Origin: Citrobacter sp. Res13-Sevr-PEB04-36
GTDB taxonomy: Bacteria > Pseudomonadota > Gammaproteobacteria > Enterobacterales > Enterobacteriaceae
DNA length: 64,000 nucleotides
Assembly: GCF_015672735.1 (NCBI RefSeq)
Contig: NZ_JADABY010000079.1
Span: 1 to 64,000, forward strand
Direction of reading: 5' to 3'
Shown here: positions 33,109 through 43,355 of the stretch, one piece after another
Position numbering within the stretch: position 1 is the stretch's first letter
How the letters are laid out: each line of letters starts with the position of its first letter
Translations under genes and position numbers: made by a program
The notes under the pieces: generated by a model
What the model was told of the DNA's origin: nothing
The model's database searches: none
Seen by the model: only the letters and a program-made list of their open reading frames with translations

Positions 33109-34059
33109 CTACAGCCAGTTCTTGCGCTTAAAGTACAAATATGGCGCCAGGCCCGCGAGCATCATAAAGACAATCGCGCCTGGGTAACCGAAGCTCCAGT
33201 GCAGTTCTGGCATGAACTCAAAGTTCATGCCGTAGCTGGACGCCACCAGTGTCGGCGGCAGGAACACAACGGAGACCACCGAGAAGATCTTGATAATGCG
33301 GTTCTGTTCGATGTTGATAAAGCCCATCGCCGCCTGCATCAGGAAGTTAACCTTCTGGAACAGGGATTCATTGTGCGGCAGCAGGGATTCGATATCACGC
33401 AGGATCTCGCGCGCCTGCTCCAGCTGACCGCCCGGCAGTCGCGCCTTACGCACCAGGAAGTTTAATGCGCGCTGGGTATCCATCAGACACAGACGAACTT
33501 TCCAGCCAATATCTTCCAGTTCCGCCAGCGTGGAGAGCGCTTCGTCATATTCATCGCCCTGACGCCCTTCCATAATCACGCGGCTGAGTTTTTCCAGATC
33601 GCTGTAGATGTTTTCTATCTCATCCGCCAGCTGTTCGATTTTTGTTTCGAACAGATCGAGTAGCAGCTCGTAAGCGTTGCCGTCAACCATCGCCTGGCTA
33701 CGCGCACGCATACGGTACAGACGAAACGCCGGCAGTTCGCGCTCGCGCAGAGTAAACAGGCGACCTTCTCGAATGGTGAATGCCACGGTTGAGTTGCCCG
33801 CGTGATCGTCGGCATCTTCATAGAAGAAGAAGGAGTGGATGTGCAGGCCGTCTTCGTCTTCAAAGAAACGCGCGGATGCTTCGATGTCTTCCAGTTCAGG
33901 GCGCGTAGCCAGGTTCTGGCCCAAGTCCTTTTGCACACGGTTTCGTTCATCGTCATCCGGCTCGACTAAATCGACCCAAACCGAACTGGCGAGATGATCA
34001 ATTTCATCCGCCTCAAGACGTATTAAACGATTGTTTTCCAGTTGAAATGCGCTCAGCAT
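33109..34059 (-). CDS. corA: Magnesium/nickel/cobalt channel CorA
   Basis: CorA is the constitutive pentameric inner-membrane Mg2+ channel, also carrying Co2+ and Ni2+. The 316-residue product has a large cytoplasmic N-terminal domain (1-270), long helix, the selectivity-filter motif [12 protein letters not shown] (GMN near 277-280) and two C-terminal membrane helices ending in KRKNWL. The ATG at 34059 gives the [10 protein letters not shown] start and follows GGGAGT; an in-frame start five codons upstream is rejected. The leader, about 235 nt long, carries the small ORF corL and hairpins. Confidence 0.97.
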   Translation of the reverse strand: MLSAFQLENNRLIRLEADEIDHLASSVWVDLVEPDDDERNRVQKDLGQNLATRPELEDIEASARFFEDEDGLHIHSFFFYEDADDHAGNSTVAFTIREGRLFTLRERELPAFRLYRMRARSQAMVDGNAYELLLDLFETKIEQLADEIENIYSDLEKLSRVIMEGRQGDEYDEALSTLAELEDIGWKVRLCLMDTQRALNFLVRKARLPGGQLEQAREILRDIESLLPHNESLFQKVNFLMQAAMGFINIEQNRIIKIFSVVSVVFLPPTLVASSYGMNFEFMPELHWSFGYPGAIVFMMLAGLAPYLYFKRKNWL

Positions 34060-34187
34060 GACCGGGACTCCCAATGCAAAAAATTATCGGACAGTTCGGT
34101 GGGCACACAGAAACAAATTGGGTTTCAGACCATTAAACAGCCTGACTCGGCGCGACGAGAATAAACAGAAGGTCGCTGACAACCGCG

Positions 34188-34260
34188 AAGGCTATCAGCA
34201 AAAAGGGATAGCCTTAGGAGTTGATCCTGGATGACAGGATAATGAGCCAGTATCTACTGG
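34188..34260 (-). promoter_or_regulatory. Structured corA leader: three hairpins across corL
   Basis: On the minus strand three stems follow each other: CCAGTA/TACTGG (34247-34260), ATCCTG/CAGGAT (34224-34240) and AAGGCTATC/GATAGCCTT (34188-34215). The first two lie inside corL, and the third begins at its stop codon. This layout lets translation of corL decide which stems form. In Salmonella the corA leader is reported to couple corL translation to Rho-dependent termination. Confidence 0.65.
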
Positions 34261-34270
34261 GTGTGTCCAA
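34214..34270 (-). CDS. corL: Leader peptide CorL
   Basis: An 18-codon ORF in the corA leader starts with TTG, preceded by AAGAGGA with 8 bases between, and encodes MDTPSRYWLIILSSRINS. It lies 154 bp before corA. A short translated ORF named corL is known in the Salmonella corA leader, where its translation controls Rho-dependent termination of corA in response to conditions. The ORF and strong ribosome binding site are seen; the regulatory role is inferred from that system. I cannot confirm the exact Salmonella peptide sequence from memory. Confidence 0.72.
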   Translation of the reverse strand: MDTPSRYWLIILSSRINS

Positions 34271-34302
34271 GGCGAATGTCCTCTTAGCGTAATCGTGCGC
34301 GC

Positions 34303-34331
34303 ATGTTACGCCAGCAAAATTTTGACGTCAA
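34303..34331 (-). promoter_or_regulatory. Candidate sigma-70 promoter of corL-corA
   Basis: On the minus strand TTGACG (34326-34331) and TAACAT (34303-34308) are separated by 17 bp. Transcription would start near 34296, about 26 bp before the corL start, giving a corA leader of about 235 nt. Confidence 0.65.
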
Positions 34332-34430
34332 CACGCAACAGATGGCGAAAAAGTAATAATTTCCCCTCATGCTGCAAGGTTAGCAGAACGGGGGGATTTA
34401 TCTATGATTTCAGAATATTAACCGAAAGAT

Positions 34431-34517
34431 TGCCGGATGGTGGCTTCGCCTTATCCGGCCTACAAATCATAATATTAAGCAACATGCAGGCCTGATAAGC
34501 GTAGCGCCATCAGGCGA
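34431..34517. repeat. BIME downstream of uvrD
   Basis: One REP unit (TTGCCGGATGGTGGCTTCGCC...TATCCGGCCTAC) at 34431-34465 and a second in the other orientation (GCAGGCCTGATAAGCGTAGCGCCATCAGGCG) up to the uvrD stop. They lie in the uvrD-corA gap and may trim or stabilise the uvrD transcript. Confidence 0.92.
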
Positions 34518-36680
34518 TCAAACGGTTTCCAGTCTGGCGTAGGCGGCAACCAGCCATTTAATCCCCTGCCCCTGGAACGCGACCTGCAAACGACTGTGTT
34601 CACCGCTGCCTTCCAGGTTGACGATGGTGCCCTCGCCAAACTTGGCGTGACGCACACGCTGACCGAGCTTATAGCCGGTGTCGTTCTCCGCCATCGGCGT
34701 GCCCATCCGTTGGTGGCTCACCGGACGGCTGACCGTGGCGCGCAGGCGAACCTCTTCCACGCAGGTCTCTGGTAATTCACCAATAAACCGGGATGGCCGG
34801 TGGTAAACCTCTTTGCCGTACAGGCGACGCGTTTCGGCGTAGGTCAACGTCAGTTTCTGCATCGCACGGGTAACGCCCACATAGGCCAGGCGGCGTTCCT
34901 CTTCGAGGCGCCCGCCTTCATCGAGTGACATCTGGCTGGGGAACATGCCCTCTTCCATTCCGACGATAAACACCTGCGGGAACTCCAGACCTTTGGCCGA
35001 GTGCAAGGTCATTAGCTGGACCGCATCCTGCCAGGTATCCGCCTGCCCTTCGCCCGCTTCCAGCGCCGCGTGGGAGAGGAACGCCTGTAGCGGCATCAAG
35101 TCTTCGTCTTCTTCGTTGTAACTGAACTGGCGCGTTGCCGTCACCAGTTCCTCTAAGTTTTCGATACGCGTCTGGCCCTTCTCGCCCTTTTCCTGCTCGT
35201 ACATCATGCGCAGACCGGAGTCTTTTATTACCCGGTCGGTCTGCACGTGCAGCGGCATATCGGCGGTTTCCTGCGCCAGTGCGTCGATAAGTTCCATAAA
35301 GCGCTGTAGTGCGCTGGCGGCACGCCCGGCTAGGGCTTTTTCCTGCAGCAGTTCACGACACGCCTGCCACATTGTCAGCTGGCGGTCGCGCGAAGTCTGA
35401 CGCACCACGTCCAGCGTACGATCGCCGATACCGCGCGTGGGGGTATTCACCACACGCTCGAACGCGGCGTCGTCGTTACGATTAGCTATCAGGCGCAGGT
35501 AAGAGAGCGCGTCTTTAATTTCCTGACGCTCGAAGAAGCGCATTCCACCGTAAATACGGTACGGCATGCTGGCCTGTAACAGCGCCTCTTCCAGCACGCG
35601 CGACTGGGCGTTGCTGCGATAAAGAATGGCGCACTGCGTCAGCTGACCGCCGTTGTCCTGCCAGGCTTTAATGCGGTTAACCACAAAACGCGCTTCATCG
35701 AGTTCATTGAACGCGCAATAGAGTGAGATCGGCTCACCGTCGACGCCCTCGGTCCACAGTTTTTTGCCCAAACGCCCGTTATTGTTTTCAATCAGGGCGT
35801 TAGCCGCGCTAAGGATATTGTTGGTCGAGCGGTAGTTCTGCTCCAGACGAATAGTTTCGGCACCGGGGAAGTCGTTGAGGAAGCGCTGGATGTTTTCCAC
35901 CTGCGCTCCGCGCCAGCCGTAGATTGACTGATCATCATCGCCGACGATCATCACCTTGCCGGTGTCACCCGCCAGCAGGCGGATCCAGGCATACTGGATA
36001 TTGTTGGTATCCTGGAATTCGTCCACCAGGATGTTGGTAAAACGTTCGCGGTAGTGCTGCAGAATGTGCGGTTTGTTGAGCCACAGTTCGTGGGCTCGCA
36101 GCAGCAACTCGGCGAAATCCACCAGCCCGGCGCGATCGCACGCTTCCTGGTAGGCCTGGTAAACCTTCTGCCAGGTTTGCTCGACCGGATTACCGTAGCT
36201 TTGAAGATGATGCGGGCGCAGCCCTTCGTCTTTCTGACTGTTGATAAACCACATTGCCTGGCGCGCTGGCCACTGCTTCTCATCGAGGTTCATCGCTTTG
36301 ATCAGACGCTTCAGCAGGCGCAACTGGTCTTCGCTGTCGAGGATCTGGAAATCCTGCGGCAGGTTGGCATCCATATGGTGCGCACGCAGCAGGCGGTGCG
36401 CCAGACCGTGGAAGGTACCGACCCACATACCGCCCTGGCTGGTTCCCATAATCTGACCAATACGGTGGCGCATTTCTGCCGCCGCTTTGTTGGTAAAGGT
36501 CACCGCCATAATCGAGTATGGTGAGTTGTTCTCAACCGTCAGTAACCAGGCGATGCGGTGTACCAGCACGCGCGTTTTACCACTCCCCGCACCTGCCAGA
36601 ACCAGCATATTGCTGCGTGGCGCGGCCACAGCCTGGCGCTGTTCGTCATTGAGGCTATCGAGCAGGTAAGAAACGTCCAT
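34518..36680 (-). CDS. uvrD: DNA helicase II UvrD
   Basis: UvrD is the superfamily 1A 3'-5' helicase of nucleotide excision repair and mismatch repair, and it removes RecA filaments and stalled RNA polymerase. The 720-residue product has Walker A LAGAGSGKTRVLVHR (about residues 28-42), motif II VDEFQDTNNIQY, motif III GDDDQSIYGWRGA, motif VI VGVTRAMQKL and the C-terminal Tudor-like domain that binds RNA polymerase. The ATG at 36680 gives the MDVSYLLDSLN start; six extra upstream codons are rejected. A LexA box and promoter lie upstream, separated from the gene by an ERIC element. Confidence 0.98.
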   Translation of the reverse strand: MDVSYLLDSLNDEQRQAVAAPRSNMLVLAGAGSGKTRVLVHRIAWLLTVENNSPYSIMAVTFTNKAAAEMRHRIGQIMGTSQGGMWVGTFHGLAHRLLRAHHMDANLPQDFQILDSEDQLRLLKRLIKAMNLDEKQWPARQAMWFINSQKDEGLRPHHLQSYGNPVEQTWQKVYQAYQEACDRAGLVDFAELLLRAHELWLNKPHILQHYRERFTNILVDEFQDTNNIQYAWIRLLAGDTGKVMIVGDDDQSIYGWRGAQVENIQRFLNDFPGAETIRLEQNYRSTNNILSAANALIENNNGRLGKKLWTEGVDGEPISLYCAFNELDEARFVVNRIKAWQDNGGQLTQCAILYRSNAQSRVLEEALLQASMPYRIYGGMRFFERQEIKDALSYLRLIANRNDDAAFERVVNTPTRGIGDRTLDVVRQTSRDRQLTMWQACRELLQEKALAGRAASALQRFMELIDALAQETADMPLHVQTDRVIKDSGLRMMYEQEKGEKGQTRIENLEELVTATRQFSYNEEDEDLMPLQAFLSHAALEAGEGQADTWQDAVQLMTLHSAKGLEFPQVFIVGMEEGMFPSQMSLDEGGRLEEERRLAYVGVTRAMQKLTLTYAETRRLYGKEVYHRPSRFIGELPETCVEEVRLRATVSRPVSHQRMGTPMAENDTGYKLGQRVRHAKFGEGTIVNLEGSGEHSRLQVAFQGQGIKWLVAAYARLETV

Positions 36681-36711
36681 TGGCACCGCCGGAATCAACA
36701 GGGCTCAGTAA

Positions 36712-36834
36712 TACACTAAGCAATTCAAGTTGCAGGAAGGCGGCAAGGGAGTTCATCCCCAGGAGCGTACATAAGTACGTGACTGGGGTGAACGAGTGCA
36801 GCCAACGCATCTGCAACTTGAAGTGCGACGTGTA
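36712..36834. repeat. ERIC element between the uvrD promoter and uvrD
   Basis: A canonical-sized ERIC: perfect inner terminal repeat TTCAAGTTGCAG / CTGCAACTTGAA, GGAAGGCGGCAAGG, GAGCGTACATAAGTACGTGACTGGGGTGA (read in two parts) and GCAGCCAACGCA. The outer ends pair approximately (ACACTAAGCA with GTGCGACGTGT). It is downstream of the uvrD promoter and so is transcribed as part of the uvrD leader. Confidence 0.92.
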
Positions 36835-36841
36835 TGGGCCC

Positions 36842-36857
36842 CTGGAAATTTATACAG
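36842..36857. promoter_or_regulatory. LexA (SOS) box of uvrD
   Basis: On the minus strand CTGTATAAATTTCCAG keeps CTG-N10-CAG and the TATA half of the LexA consensus. It sits just downstream of the promoter -10, as at E. coli uvrD, where LexA repression makes uvrD DNA-damage inducible. Confidence 0.85.
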
Positions 36858-36868
36858 AGTTGTTGATG

Positions 36869-36896
36869 ATTATATCAGCGAGGTCAGAGATGCCAA
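36869..36896 (-). promoter_or_regulatory. uvrD promoter
   Basis: TTGGCA (36891-36896) and a perfect TATAAT (36869-36874) are 16 bp apart on the minus strand. The promoter lies inside the last codons of yigB. The transcript start would fall around 36862, beside the LexA box. Confidence 0.88.
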
Positions 36897-37586
36897 CTGT
36901 GAAATTTCGATATGCGGCAGTAAACGACTGTCAGCGGTTTGCATCAGGTCGGCATTTTCCGGCTTGATCCAGCAGGCCTGCATGCCACAGCGGATGGCTC
37001 CGGCGACGTCTGTCGTCAGGTCATCACCGACGTGCAGGATCTCACCTATGGGCATATTCAGCTTTTCCGCCGCCAGCGAGTACATGTCACTGAACGGTTT
37101 TGAGCGCCCATCGGGGCCGGCACGCAGCACAAACTCAAAATAATCGCCCAGACCAAACAGCTCCGGCTGCGCGTTACCGTTGGTGATGGCCACCAGCGGC
37201 CACTTGCGGGCCAGTACCTTCAGCGTGTCATGCGTAGATTGCGGGACGTCGATGCGGCTGCGCCATTTGGCGAAGTTCATCATCGCCGCGTTCGCCCCCA
37301 TTTTCGCCTCTGCCGCCGACAGGCCAGCCTCCAGCATGGCGCGCTCTACGGCACGATGCCGCCACTGGGTGACATCATGGTAAATATCCGGTTCGGCGTC
37401 GCGCACGGCCTGGCGCAGGCGCTGCAGGTCGGTATTTTGTAAGGTGCTCAGCGCCGGGTGATAGTTTTGCACAAACGCGAGCGCTTCCTGCTCGGTGCGC
37501 GTGATAACGGGACGGTTATCGTAAAGGGTGTCATCAAGGTCAAAGGTGAGCGCAGAAATACGCCCCAAAGGCCGGTAAAAACGCAT
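36870..37586 (-). CDS. yigB: HAD phosphatase YigB
   Basis: YigB is a haloacid dehalogenase-type phosphatase; in E. coli it dephosphorylates FMN and 5-amino-6-(5-phosphoribitylamino)uracil, linking it to riboflavin synthesis. HAD motif I is [11 protein letters not shown] (about residues 14-24), motif II lies in VAITNGNA (about 134-141) and motif IV is [12 protein letters not shown] (about 187-198). The 238-residue length equals E. coli YigB. It overlaps xerC by one base (TAATG) and its 3' end contains the uvrD promoter. Confidence 0.96.
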   Translation of the reverse strand: MRFYRPLGRISALTFDLDDTLYDNRPVITRTEQEALAFVQNYHPALSTLQNTDLQRLRQAVRDAEPDIYHDVTQWRHRAVERAMLEAGLSAAEAKMGANAAMMNFAKWRSRIDVPQSTHDTLKVLARKWPLVAITNGNAQPELFGLGDYFEFVLRAGPDGRSKPFSDMYSLAAEKLNMPIGEILHVGDDLTTDVAGAIRCGMQACWIKPENADLMQTADSRLLPHIEISQLASLTSLI

Positions 37587-38488
37587 TATTTCCCCCGTTT
37601 GGCGCGCGGATGCGCCGCATCGTACACTGAAGCCAGGTGTTGAAAATCAAGATGGGTATAGATTTGCGTGGTAGAGAGGTTAGCGTGTCCCAACAGCTCT
37701 TGTACCCCGCGCAGGTCGCCGCTCGACTCCAGCATATGCGTCGCAAACGAGTGGCGCAGTTTATGGGGATGCACATGGCTATTCAGCCCCTGCTTGATAC
37801 CCCATTCGGCAAAACGTTTCTGCACGTTACGCGCGGAGATACGTTTGCCCAGTTTTGACAGAAACAGCGCGTCTTCGTCACTGCCGAAAAGCCCGCGCAG
37901 ATCCAGCCAGTGTTCGATCCACGCCACCGCATTGCGGCCAATTGGCAGGCGGCGCTCTTTGCTGCCTTTACCCATCACCCACACTTCGCCGGTGTCGAGA
38001 TCGAGATGTTTAATATCCAGGCCAACCAGTTCCGACAAACGCAGTCCCGCGCCGTACATCACCTCCAGCATAGCCCGGTCGCGCACGGCGAGGGGATCGT
38101 TGAGATCGATATCCAGCAGTCGGTTAACGTCATCCACATCAATATTTTTCGGCAGATGCCGCGGTGCCTTCGGCGCAGAAATACCTTTTGCCGGGTTGGC
38201 TTTCAGCTCACCCTGATTCACCAGCCAGTCGAAGAAACTGCGTAAGGCGGAGAGGCGCAACGCCAGGCTCGCCGGTCCCAGACCGTTGCGGCGACTGCGT
38301 ACGGCAACACTGCGCACCCTTGCAGCATCACATTGTTGCCAGCTTTGCAGGCCGGTTTCTTCGGCTATCGCGATGATGGCATCCAGCTGACGCCGATAAT
38401 TGAGCAACGTGATGGGACTAAGCTGACGCTCCACGCCCAGATAGCGTAAGAAGCGTGCAACGTCCTGAGAAAGCGGTGAGTCGGTCAT
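37586..38488 (-). CDS. xerC: Site-specific tyrosine recombinase XerC
   Basis: XerC acts with XerD at dif, near the replication terminus, to resolve chromosome dimers, and also resolves plasmid multimers. The 300-residue product has an N-terminal core-binding domain (1-90) and a catalytic domain with Arg in [13 protein letters not shown] (about 147-159), [14 protein letters not shown] (His-x-x-Arg, about 243-256), [14 protein letters not shown] (His and the nucleophile Tyr near 276-279). Two residues longer than E. coli XerC. It overlaps yigA by 4 bp and yigB by 1 bp within the lptM-dapF-yigA-xerC-yigB block. Confidence 0.97.
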   Translation of the reverse strand: MTDSPLSQDVARFLRYLGVERQLSPITLLNYRRQLDAIIAIAEETGLQSWQQCDAARVRSVAVRSRRNGLGPASLALRLSALRSFFDWLVNQGELKANPAKGISAPKAPRHLPKNIDVDDVNRLLDIDLNDPLAVRDRAMLEVMYGAGLRLSELVGLDIKHLDLDTGEVWVMGKGSKERRLPIGRNAVAWIEHWLDLRGLFGSDEDALFLSKLGKRISARNVQKRFAEWGIKQGLNSHVHPHKLRHSFATHMLESSGDLRGVQELLGHANLSTTQIYTHLDFQHLASVYDAAHPRAKRGK

Positions 38489-39192
38489 ACGCGTTCAATC
38501 CAGCGCTCCAGCAGTTCCGGCAACATCAGCGAGATTTCCTGCAATAGCTGCGTGCCCTGCCCTTGCTGGTAATGATTAACATCACGGCTGCTGAACAGCA
38601 TGACGCCAAGGGAACCATCTTGCCCCAGCATCGACATGGCTACCGAACCAACCGCTTTCGCCTCCGGCATCATCACCAGCAGTTCCGGGCCATTGAGCGG
38701 ACCCAGATAGTGCTGTGACTGCCCGAGACGCTGAATACGCAGCGGCTCGAAGGCCTGACGACTTAATGCCAGATGGGTAAACTTTGAAGGGGCGCCAAGC
38801 CGCCAGCGATCCGGGAACAGACGAACCGTCGCGCCTGCCAGCCCCAGCTCACGTGCCCAGCGATGAAATCGCATCAGCATATCGTCGAGGCTGCTGGCCG
38901 CCGCCAGCCGTCCTTGCAGATTTAACAGGCGATAAAACAGGCTTTCGTTAGCGTTAGCCTGTTCCATCAATAACGTCATGTTCTCTTCAAGCACGTTGAT
39001 ATGATTACGCGCCCGAGCCATATGCCATTCAACTAAAGAGATCGTACCCCGCACCGGGTGCGGGACGCGCATCGCTTCAACCGCTTGCGCATTACGGATA
39101 AAAAACTCAGGGTGACGTTGCAGATATTCGACGACCGCCCGATCGTCAAGTTCCATGAGCGTTTCCTGTAGTTCTTCCCCTGGTTGCTTCAT
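38485..39192 (-). CDS. yigA: DUF484 protein YigA
   Basis: YigA is a 235-residue DUF484 family protein with a GAF-like fold; its function is unknown. Visible features are a helical N-terminal part with [15 protein letters not shown] and a central region (about 95-230) with the family [19 protein letters not shown] block near residue 180, then a C-terminal [13 protein letters not shown]. It overlaps dapF and xerC by 4 bp at each end, so it is translationally coupled within this operon, an arrangement shared with E. coli. Confidence 0.94.
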   Translation of the reverse strand: MKQPGEELQETLMELDDRAVVEYLQRHPEFFIRNAQAVEAMRVPHPVRGTISLVEWHMARARNHINVLEENMTLLMEQANANESLFYRLLNLQGRLAAASSLDDMLMRFHRWARELGLAGATVRLFPDRWRLGAPSKFTHLALSRQAFEPLRIQRLGQSQHYLGPLNGPELLVMMPEAKAVGSVAMSMLGQDGSLGVMLFSSRDVNHYQQGQGTQLLQEISLMLPELLERWIERV

Positions 39193-40013
39193 AGATGAAT
39201 AAATCCGTCGTAGACATGTGCCGCCGGGCCAGTCATATACAACGGATGACCCGGGCCTTTCCAGGCGATATCAAGGCGACCGCCCGGTAGTTCCACGCGC
39301 ACTTCTTCTGCCAGCAGGCCCTGCTGAATACCGACAGCGACAGCAGCGCACGCTCCGCTGCCACAGGCCTGCGTTTCACCCGCCCCACGTTCATAGACGC
39401 GCAGCCGGATGTGCTCGCGTTTCACCACTTGCATAAATCCAATATTGGCGCGCTCAGGAAAGCGTTCGTGGCTTTCCAGAACCGGTCCCAGCGTTTCCAC
39501 CGTGGCCGTATCCACATCATCAACCTGAATGACACAGTGTGGATTCCCCATTGATACCACGCCGCACAATACTGTCTGCTCAGCCGCCCGCATAATATAG
39601 GTCTTCTCTGCTTTATTGGCGCGAAAAGGCACCTGCGAGGGTTCAAAATTGGGCTCGCCCATATTGACCCGCACCAGCTCATCGTCCGTCACAGTTAATA
39701 CCATGCGGCCATTCGCCGTACTGACGCGGATATCACGTTTATTGGTCAGCCCTTTCAGGCGTACAAAACGCGCAAAACAACGGGCACCGTTACCGCACTG
39801 CGACACTTCGCTACCGTCAGCATTAAAGATACGGTAATGGAAATCCAGCTCCGGATCATACGGAGGCTCAACCACCAGCAGCTGATCAAATCCCACACCA
39901 AGATGCCTGTCGGCCAGGCGGCGGATAAGCTCCGGTGAAAAAAAGACATTCTGCGTTACCGCGTCGACGACCATAAAATCGTTGCCAAGGCCATGCATTT
40001 TAGAGAATTGCAT
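39189..40013 (-). CDS. dapF: Diaminopimelate epimerase DapF
   Basis: DapF converts LL- to meso-diaminopimelate for lysine and peptidoglycan synthesis. It is a cofactor-free two-cysteine racemase: the catalytic cysteines are in [13 protein letters not shown] (about residue 73) and [13 protein letters not shown] (about 217). The 274-residue length equals the E. coli enzyme. It follows the lipoprotein gene lptM by 36 bp and overlaps yigA by 4 bp. Confidence 0.98.
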   Translation of the reverse strand: MQFSKMHGLGNDFMVVDAVTQNVFFSPELIRRLADRHLGVGFDQLLVVEPPYDPELDFHYRIFNADGSEVSQCGNGARCFARFVRLKGLTNKRDIRVSTANGRMVLTVTDDELVRVNMGEPNFEPSQVPFRANKAEKTYIMRAAEQTVLCGVVSMGNPHCVIQVDDVDTATVETLGPVLESHERFPERANIGFMQVVKREHIRLRVYERGAGETQACGSGACAAVAVGIQQGLLAEEVRVELPGGRLDIAWKGPGHPLYMTGPAAHVYDGFIHL

Positions 40014-40049
40014 CGTTCACTCCGTTCACGCGGGTACAGAGACTTCGCT

Positions 40050-40253
40050 TTAGTAGTTTACCTGGGAAGGCCCATCTCCCGTTGCTCGATCGTTTCGATC
40101 GGGCACTGTGGACTGCGATTGCGTTTCAACTGGCTTCGTCGGTGGCGGCGCGGTTTTATCTGCTGGCGGGAAATAGAGTGGACCTTTCAGACCACAGCCC
40201 GTCAGGCTGAACAGAGTAAGAAGTACAGCGAGTGCCTGAAACACGTTTTTCAT
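40050..40253 (-). CDS. lptM: LPS-assembly lipoprotein LptM (YifL)
   Basis: LptM is a small outer-membrane lipoprotein that helps mature the LptD/LptE lipopolysaccharide translocon. The 67-residue precursor has a signal sequence and lipobox LTGC with the lipidated Cys at position 20, the conserved GLKGPLYFPP segment right after it, and a Pro/Thr-rich tail. The ATG at 40253 gives the MKNVFQAL start; an upstream in-frame start 14 codons earlier is rejected because it would disrupt the signal peptide. It is divergent from cyaY. Confidence 0.95.
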   Translation of the reverse strand: MKNVFQALAVLLTLFSLTGCGLKGPLYFPPADKTAPPPTKPVETQSQSTVPDRNDRATGDGPSQVNY

Positions 40254-40392
40254 TATGGATTGCCCGTAAAGTTCATACTTTCTGTTTTCTATCATCGCAG
40301 GAGAAGACGTAAAAGCAAGAGTTTGGCTAAAACTGCAACGTGAATTCTTTCAGGTTATACTCTCGCCATCATGAAAAAACGGAAAAACACCA

Positions 40393-40713
40393 ATGAACGA
40401 CAGTGAATTTCACCGCCTTGCCGACACCCTGTGGATGACCATTGAAGAGCGTCTGGACGACTGGGACGGCGACAGCGATATCGACTGCGAGATCAACGGC
40501 GGCGTGCTGACCATCAGCTTTGAAAACGGCAGCAAGATTATTATTAACCGTCAGGAGCCGCTGCATCAGGTGTGGCTGGCGACCAAACAGGGTGGCTACC
40601 ATTTTAACTTGAAAGGTGACGAATGGATTTGCGACCGTAGCGGTGAACGCTTCTGGGATCTGCTGGAGCAGGCTGCAACGCAACAGGCGGGAGAAGCCGT
40701 GAGCTTCCGTTGA
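40393..40713 (+). CDS. cyaY: Frataxin homologue CyaY
   Basis: CyaY is the bacterial frataxin, an acidic iron-binding protein that modulates iron-sulfur cluster assembly by IscS/IscU. The 106-residue product has the acidic N-terminal helix ([16 protein letters not shown], about residues 19-34), the sheet region [18 protein letters not shown] and the C-terminal [14 protein letters not shown]. Length equals E. coli CyaY. It lies between divergent lptM and convergent cyaA, followed by a BIME. Confidence 0.97.
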   Translation: MNDSEFHRLADTLWMTIEERLDDWDGDSDIDCEINGGVLTISFENGSKIIINRQEPLHQVWLATKQGGYHFNLKGDEWICDRSGERFWDLLEQAATQQAGEAVSFR

Positions 40714-40719
40714 GGTTTT

Positions 40720-40803
40720 GTGCCGGATGCGCTTTGCTTATCCGGCCTACCCGTTGCGCGTCAATTGTAGGCCGGATAAGGTGTTTACACCGCCATCCGG
40801 CAC
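40720..40803. repeat. BIME between cyaY and cyaA
   Basis: Two opposed REP units: GTGCCGGATGCGCTTTGCTTA...CCGGCCTAC (40720-40750) and TGTAGGCCGGATAAGG...CCATCCGGCAC (40766-40803). They fill the 95 bp gap between the convergent stops. Confidence 0.92.
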
Positions 40804-40808
40804 CATAA

Positions 40809-43355
40809 TCACGAAAAATACTGCTGCAACATCGGCGTGTCATTATCCTGATTAGCCGGCGGGACCGGGTTAATCGGCTGGGTACGGAACGGGATAACCT
40901 GCGCACGGCCATCGGTTTTCACAATCTGATAGAACTGCGGCAGATTAAAGTTAATGAAGCTGGAGCCGTAGGTAAAGCGATCGTGCGACGAGGAGTAGAA
41001 GCGGCTGACATCGCGAACCAGCTCTTCTTTGCTGCCTTCGCAATGGTGATACACCTCGACCCGATTACTCTCGTCCAGAATGTAGATATTAAAGCCCTGC
41101 TCATCACCCGTTTCTTCAAAAAAGAACTGAATGATCCCTTCACTGGCAAAACCATCCACCACCGACGGCAATTTCACGTGGTTAGTCTCAACCTGAACGG
41201 AAAGACCGTGCAGCTTGTTGTGTGAAATCGCGCCGTAAAATTCAATGGCGTTTTCCAGTTTCTGTACCGACACGTTCAAACGCTCAAAGAACAGTCCCCA
41301 CGTCTGCCCGGAAACACGCAGCGCTTTGAAACGACCGGTTTCATGGCGCGTACTGGAAAGGCGCAGCTCAATACACTCGGACACCAGTTGCTGAACGCGG
41401 GTACGGATCAGACCACGTAAATGCTGGCTATAACAGAAGACCTCGACGCTGTCCGGCGGTGCCGCATCTTGATGCATTTTGCCGAGAATCGTTTTTAACG
41501 CTTCAATCATCGCCTGCTCGCCGTTGAAGTGCAGCGTACGCACTTCGTTCCACGAGTTGCGGTACAGCAGATCTACGCTACCGACCAGGCAATTTTGTTC
41601 TTCGCCAAAGCTGAAGACATCCAGCTTGCGGAAATCAAAATGTACCACCTGATTGCGGAATGCCGCCGTCGGGTCGTATTCAAGGTTGACGATAATCGCC
41701 AGATGGCGAATCTCACACGGGCTGTAGAGTGCTTTTGGCGTCGGTGCCGGTAAACGCAGCGGGAAGTGGTGCGATACGTCGGCGACCATTTCCTGCAGCT
41801 TTGGCAGATCGACAATACCATTGCCCTTAATAAACAAATGCGTACGTGACGTCAGCAGACCGTTAAACCACGCCCACGCCACCAGCTTGTTCAGGTAACG
41901 GTTATATTCCAGCGGCTGATGGCTGATGATCGAATCCATGTTGGGCGCACGGTTGTAGAGATACCAACCGGAACGGTTAGCACGGCCCGGCGGCACATGG
42001 ATAAAGGTCAGATACGGTTCCGAGAGGTCCGGTGAGATCTGCGGGTTCACCAGCGTCACTTTACCCGGCAGGGCTTCAAACGCAGCGTACAGCTTACGGG
42101 TCAAAACACCGATGTCCTGCGGGCTGGCACTGACGCTGAGGTTATTACGGCGCGCAAAGCGGATCAGATTACGGTAGCTCTGCATCATCGCATCGAGCAG
42201 TTCGTTGTGCGCTTCACGTACCTGGTCAATCTTCCAGTTAGCGCGGTTATCCAGCATGGTCAGACGGGCGTCGTCCCAACCCCACTCTTTTACTAACTGA
42301 CTTAGCACTTCACGACGCCAGCCCACGCAGGCGCGTTCGCGGCTCAGTTTCTCACACACTTTTAGGTAGAAACATCGACGCACTAAATCGAGGCGCGTCG
42401 GATCTTCAATTGCCGTGAGGTACTCGGTCACGCGCTCCAGCATCATGCAGTACGGATCGAGACCAAAAGAGACGATCTCGCCGTCGTGCAGGCGCTGTTT
42501 AATATCTTTCGCCAACAGGCGTGGATTGGGGTATTCCCAGGAATATGCTTCAAGCAGCAGTGTTTTCAGCACCGCTTTGTACGGGGAGTCGATACTCTTG
42601 TACAACTGCCAGAGGCTGGCACCAAAGTACTCTTCGGCGGAGAGCGAGCTAAGCCCACCCAGATCCAGCCATTCGTTTGGCGTTAACACCCCTTGCGCGT
42701 AGAGCGTCATGACGTAATCGTCGTAATGCTCTTCTTCTTCGCCCGGCACCATATTCCACAGTATACGTTTGCCCGCGAGGCGCACAGCAGTGCGATAGAA
42801 CTCATCAAGCAACAGGATATGCTGCGTCGAACCACAGTCTTCACCACCCAGACTGCCGCTTTCATTGTGACGGAAACGGTTTTCATCAATCAGGAAGAAG
42901 CTGACTTCCACGCCCAGCGAGGCTGCCCAGCTTTCCAACAGGCTGCATTTACGCTGCAGCAACTGACGCTCTTCACTATCCAGCCAGGATTGATGGCAAA
43001 CCCAGATGTCCAGGTCAGAGGAACAGCTTTGCCCGACTGAAGAAGTGCTGCCCATCGAGTAAACGCCGGTAATTGGCAGTTCGCCCTTCGGGGGGTCCTG
43101 CGGAGACATGCCGCGGTACAGTTCCAGCTCATTCAGATAGTGACGTTGGGTTTCATCAGGCGTGTAAAAGCATATGCCCTTGGGAACGTTACCATCGAGG
43201 TAACCCGGCATCAGCGGATGGTGATAGTGCAATAATGTCGGCAGCAGACTGTATACCTGCTGGAAAGCAGGGCCCATGGCAGCAAGCGCGCGATCGACAC
43301 GCAGTTGATTTATGGCATCCAGTCTCTGTTTCAGAGTCTCAATATAGAGGTACAA
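40809..43355 (-). CDS. cyaA: Class I adenylate cyclase CyaA
   Basis: CyaA makes cyclic AMP for CRP-dependent catabolite control. The 848-residue product has the N-terminal class I cyclase domain (about 1-450), with nucleotidyltransferase-like [19 protein letters not shown] (about 101-119), and a C-terminal domain that receives the glucose-PTS (enzyme IIA) signal. The start chosen is TTG at 43355, which gives the E. coli length and [15 protein letters not shown] start; the longer in-frame ORF (22 codons more) is rejected. The TTG is known to keep CyaA translation low. A CRP site lies upstream. Confidence 0.96.
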   Translation of the reverse strand: MYLYIETLKQRLDAINQLRVDRALAAMGPAFQQVYSLLPTLLHYHHPLMPGYLDGNVPKGICFYTPDETQRHYLNELELYRGMSPQDPPKGELPITGVYSMGSTSSVGQSCSSDLDIWVCHQSWLDSEERQLLQRKCSLLESWAASLGVEVSFFLIDENRFRHNESGSLGGEDCGSTQHILLLDEFYRTAVRLAGKRILWNMVPGEEEEHYDDYVMTLYAQGVLTPNEWLDLGGLSSLSAEEYFGASLWQLYKSIDSPYKAVLKTLLLEAYSWEYPNPRLLAKDIKQRLHDGEIVSFGLDPYCMMLERVTEYLTAIEDPTRLDLVRRCFYLKVCEKLSRERACVGWRREVLSQLVKEWGWDDARLTMLDNRANWKIDQVREAHNELLDAMMQSYRNLIRFARRNNLSVSASPQDIGVLTRKLYAAFEALPGKVTLVNPQISPDLSEPYLTFIHVPPGRANRSGWYLYNRAPNMDSIISHQPLEYNRYLNKLVAWAWFNGLLTSRTHLFIKGNGIVDLPKLQEMVADVSHHFPLRLPAPTPKALYSPCEIRHLAIIVNLEYDPTAAFRNQVVHFDFRKLDVFSFGEEQNCLVGSVDLLYRNSWNEVRTLHFNGEQAMIEALKTILGKMHQDAAPPDSVEVFCYSQHLRGLIRTRVQQLVSECIELRLSSTRHETGRFKALRVSGQTWGLFFERLNVSVQKLENAIEFYGAISHNKLHGLSVQVETNHVKLPSVVDGFASEGIIQFFFEETGDEQGFNIYILDESNRVEVYHHCEGSKEELVRDVSRFYSSSHDRFTYGSSFINFNLPQFYQIVKTDGRAQVIPFRTQPINPVPPANQDNDTPMLQQYFS

